Part shown: positions 5,457 to 5,663 of the stretch, piece after piece
How the letters are laid out: each line of letters begins with the position of its first letter
Position numbering within the stretch: position 1 is the stretch's first letter
NCBI GenBank assembly: GCA_002453475.1
Contig: DKGY01000110.1
Location: 1-5,663, forward strand
From: Clostridium sp. UBA6758
GTDB taxonomy: Bacteria; Bacillota; Clostridia; Clostridiales; Clostridiaceae
Length of the DNA: 5,663 nt
Reading direction: 5' to 3'
Position numbers and translations under genes: made by a program
Notes under the pieces: generated by a model
Seen by the model: only the letters and a program-made list of their open reading frames with translations
Told to the model about the DNA's origin: nothing
Database searches by the model: none

Positions 5457-5645
5457 CTAAATAGTTTGAAGCTTACTTAATAACTCATCTATTCTTAATC
5501 CATGAACCATACACGCTTCTTCAAGAGTTTCTGCTTGTGCTGAAGGACACCCAACACAACCCATCCCAAAACTCATTAAAACTTCTGCTGCTTTCTCATT
5601 TTGTCTTATTACTTCTCCAATAGTCATTTCTTTTGTTACTTGCAT
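5457..5645 (-). CDS. DUF1858-type small redox-disulfide protein
   Basis: This is a 62-residue cytoplasmic protein of the DUF1858 family, also described as the hybrid-cluster-protein-associated redox disulfide domain. The N-terminal part ([20 protein letters not shown], residues 4-23) and the following [11 protein letters not shown] (26-36) are typical. C30 and C33 form the CxxC, with a third cysteine at C45 in the EEACMVHG segment that relatives also carry. The fold is expected to be a small helical bundle resembling the DUF542/ScdA N-terminal domain. The molecular role is not established; a thiol-disulfide or metal-binding function is inferred from the CxxC. I start at the second ATG (5643-5645) because GGAGGTAA lies just upstream of it. 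The next ATG upstream (5658-5660) overlaps that site and would add five residues. A strong terminator follows, so it may be transcribed alone or end an operon that continues past the window. Confidence 0.85.
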   Translation of the reverse strand: MQVTKEMTIGEVIRQNEKAAEVLMSFGMGCVGCPSAQAETLEEACMVHGLRIDELLSKLQTI

Positions 5646-5650
5646 AACTA

Positions 5651-5658
5651 TTACCTCC
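5651..5658 (-). promoter_or_regulatory. Ribosome binding site that fixes the DUF1858-type start
   Basis: GGAGGTAA on the minus strand lies five bases before the ATG at 5643-5645, with eight bases between the GGAGG core and the start. It coincides with codons 2-3 of the longer frame from 5660, so the shorter 62-residue product is preferred. Confidence 0.75.
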
Positions 5659-5663
5659 ATTTT

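Noticed and set aside
5646..5660. Five extra N-terminal codons of the DUF1858-type gene
   Set aside because: The GGAGGTAA inside them is well placed for the ATG at 5645, and the family's conserved part begins just after that residue.

Overview
The window is AT-rich and reads as chromosomal DNA of a low-GC anaerobic Firmicute, most likely a Clostridium or close relative. This rests on the A/T-biased codon use, strong AGGAGG/GGGGGTG-type ribosome binding sites, Bacillus/Clostridium-type protein families, and a small CxxC protein of the DUF1858 type that is typical of anaerobes. Every gene I can support lies on the minus strand, so transcription runs from high to low coordinates. I see no mobile element, rRNA, tRNA or CRISPR array.

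In transcription order, the right end (5645 to 5457) carries a 62-residue DUF1858-type redox-disulfide protein, closed by a clear intrinsic terminator (5407-5438). Next is a 67-residue protein with the heavy-metal-associated (HMA/CopZ) fold pattern that lacks the metal-binding CxxC (5292-5089). After it comes a 288-residue short-chain dehydrogenase of the Bacillus general-stress-protein-39 (YdaD/YhdF) type (5019-4153), also followed by a clear terminator (4075-4114). A 225-base gap then holds a probable promoter with an inverted repeat over its -35 region. That promoter would drive a 414-residue metal-dependent amidohydrolase of the Xaa-Pro/Xaa-Arg dipeptidase-like group (3927-2683).

A 317-base noncoding stretch (2366-2682) follows. 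It contains a perfect stem-loop, a CodY-box-like sequence and two candidate promoters. It leads into a tightly packed peptide ABC transporter operon: oppB (2365-1436), oppC (1424-486) and the first 158 codons of oppD (474 to the window edge). The stop codons of oppB and oppC overlap the ribosome binding sites of the next genes, which suggests translational coupling. No binding protein (oppA) precedes oppB, so oppF and oppA, if present, lie beyond position 1.

The functional theme I infer is peptide scavenging: a permease imports oligopeptides or dipeptides and a neighbouring cytoplasmic amidohydrolase may cleave a subset of them. To the right sit small redox- or stress-related genes. Most of the window is ordinary accessory or housekeeping metabolism. 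The points most worth a second look are the HMA-like protein without CxxC, the inverted repeat on the amidohydrolase promoter, and the possible CodY site before opp. I found nothing I would call a clearly new system.
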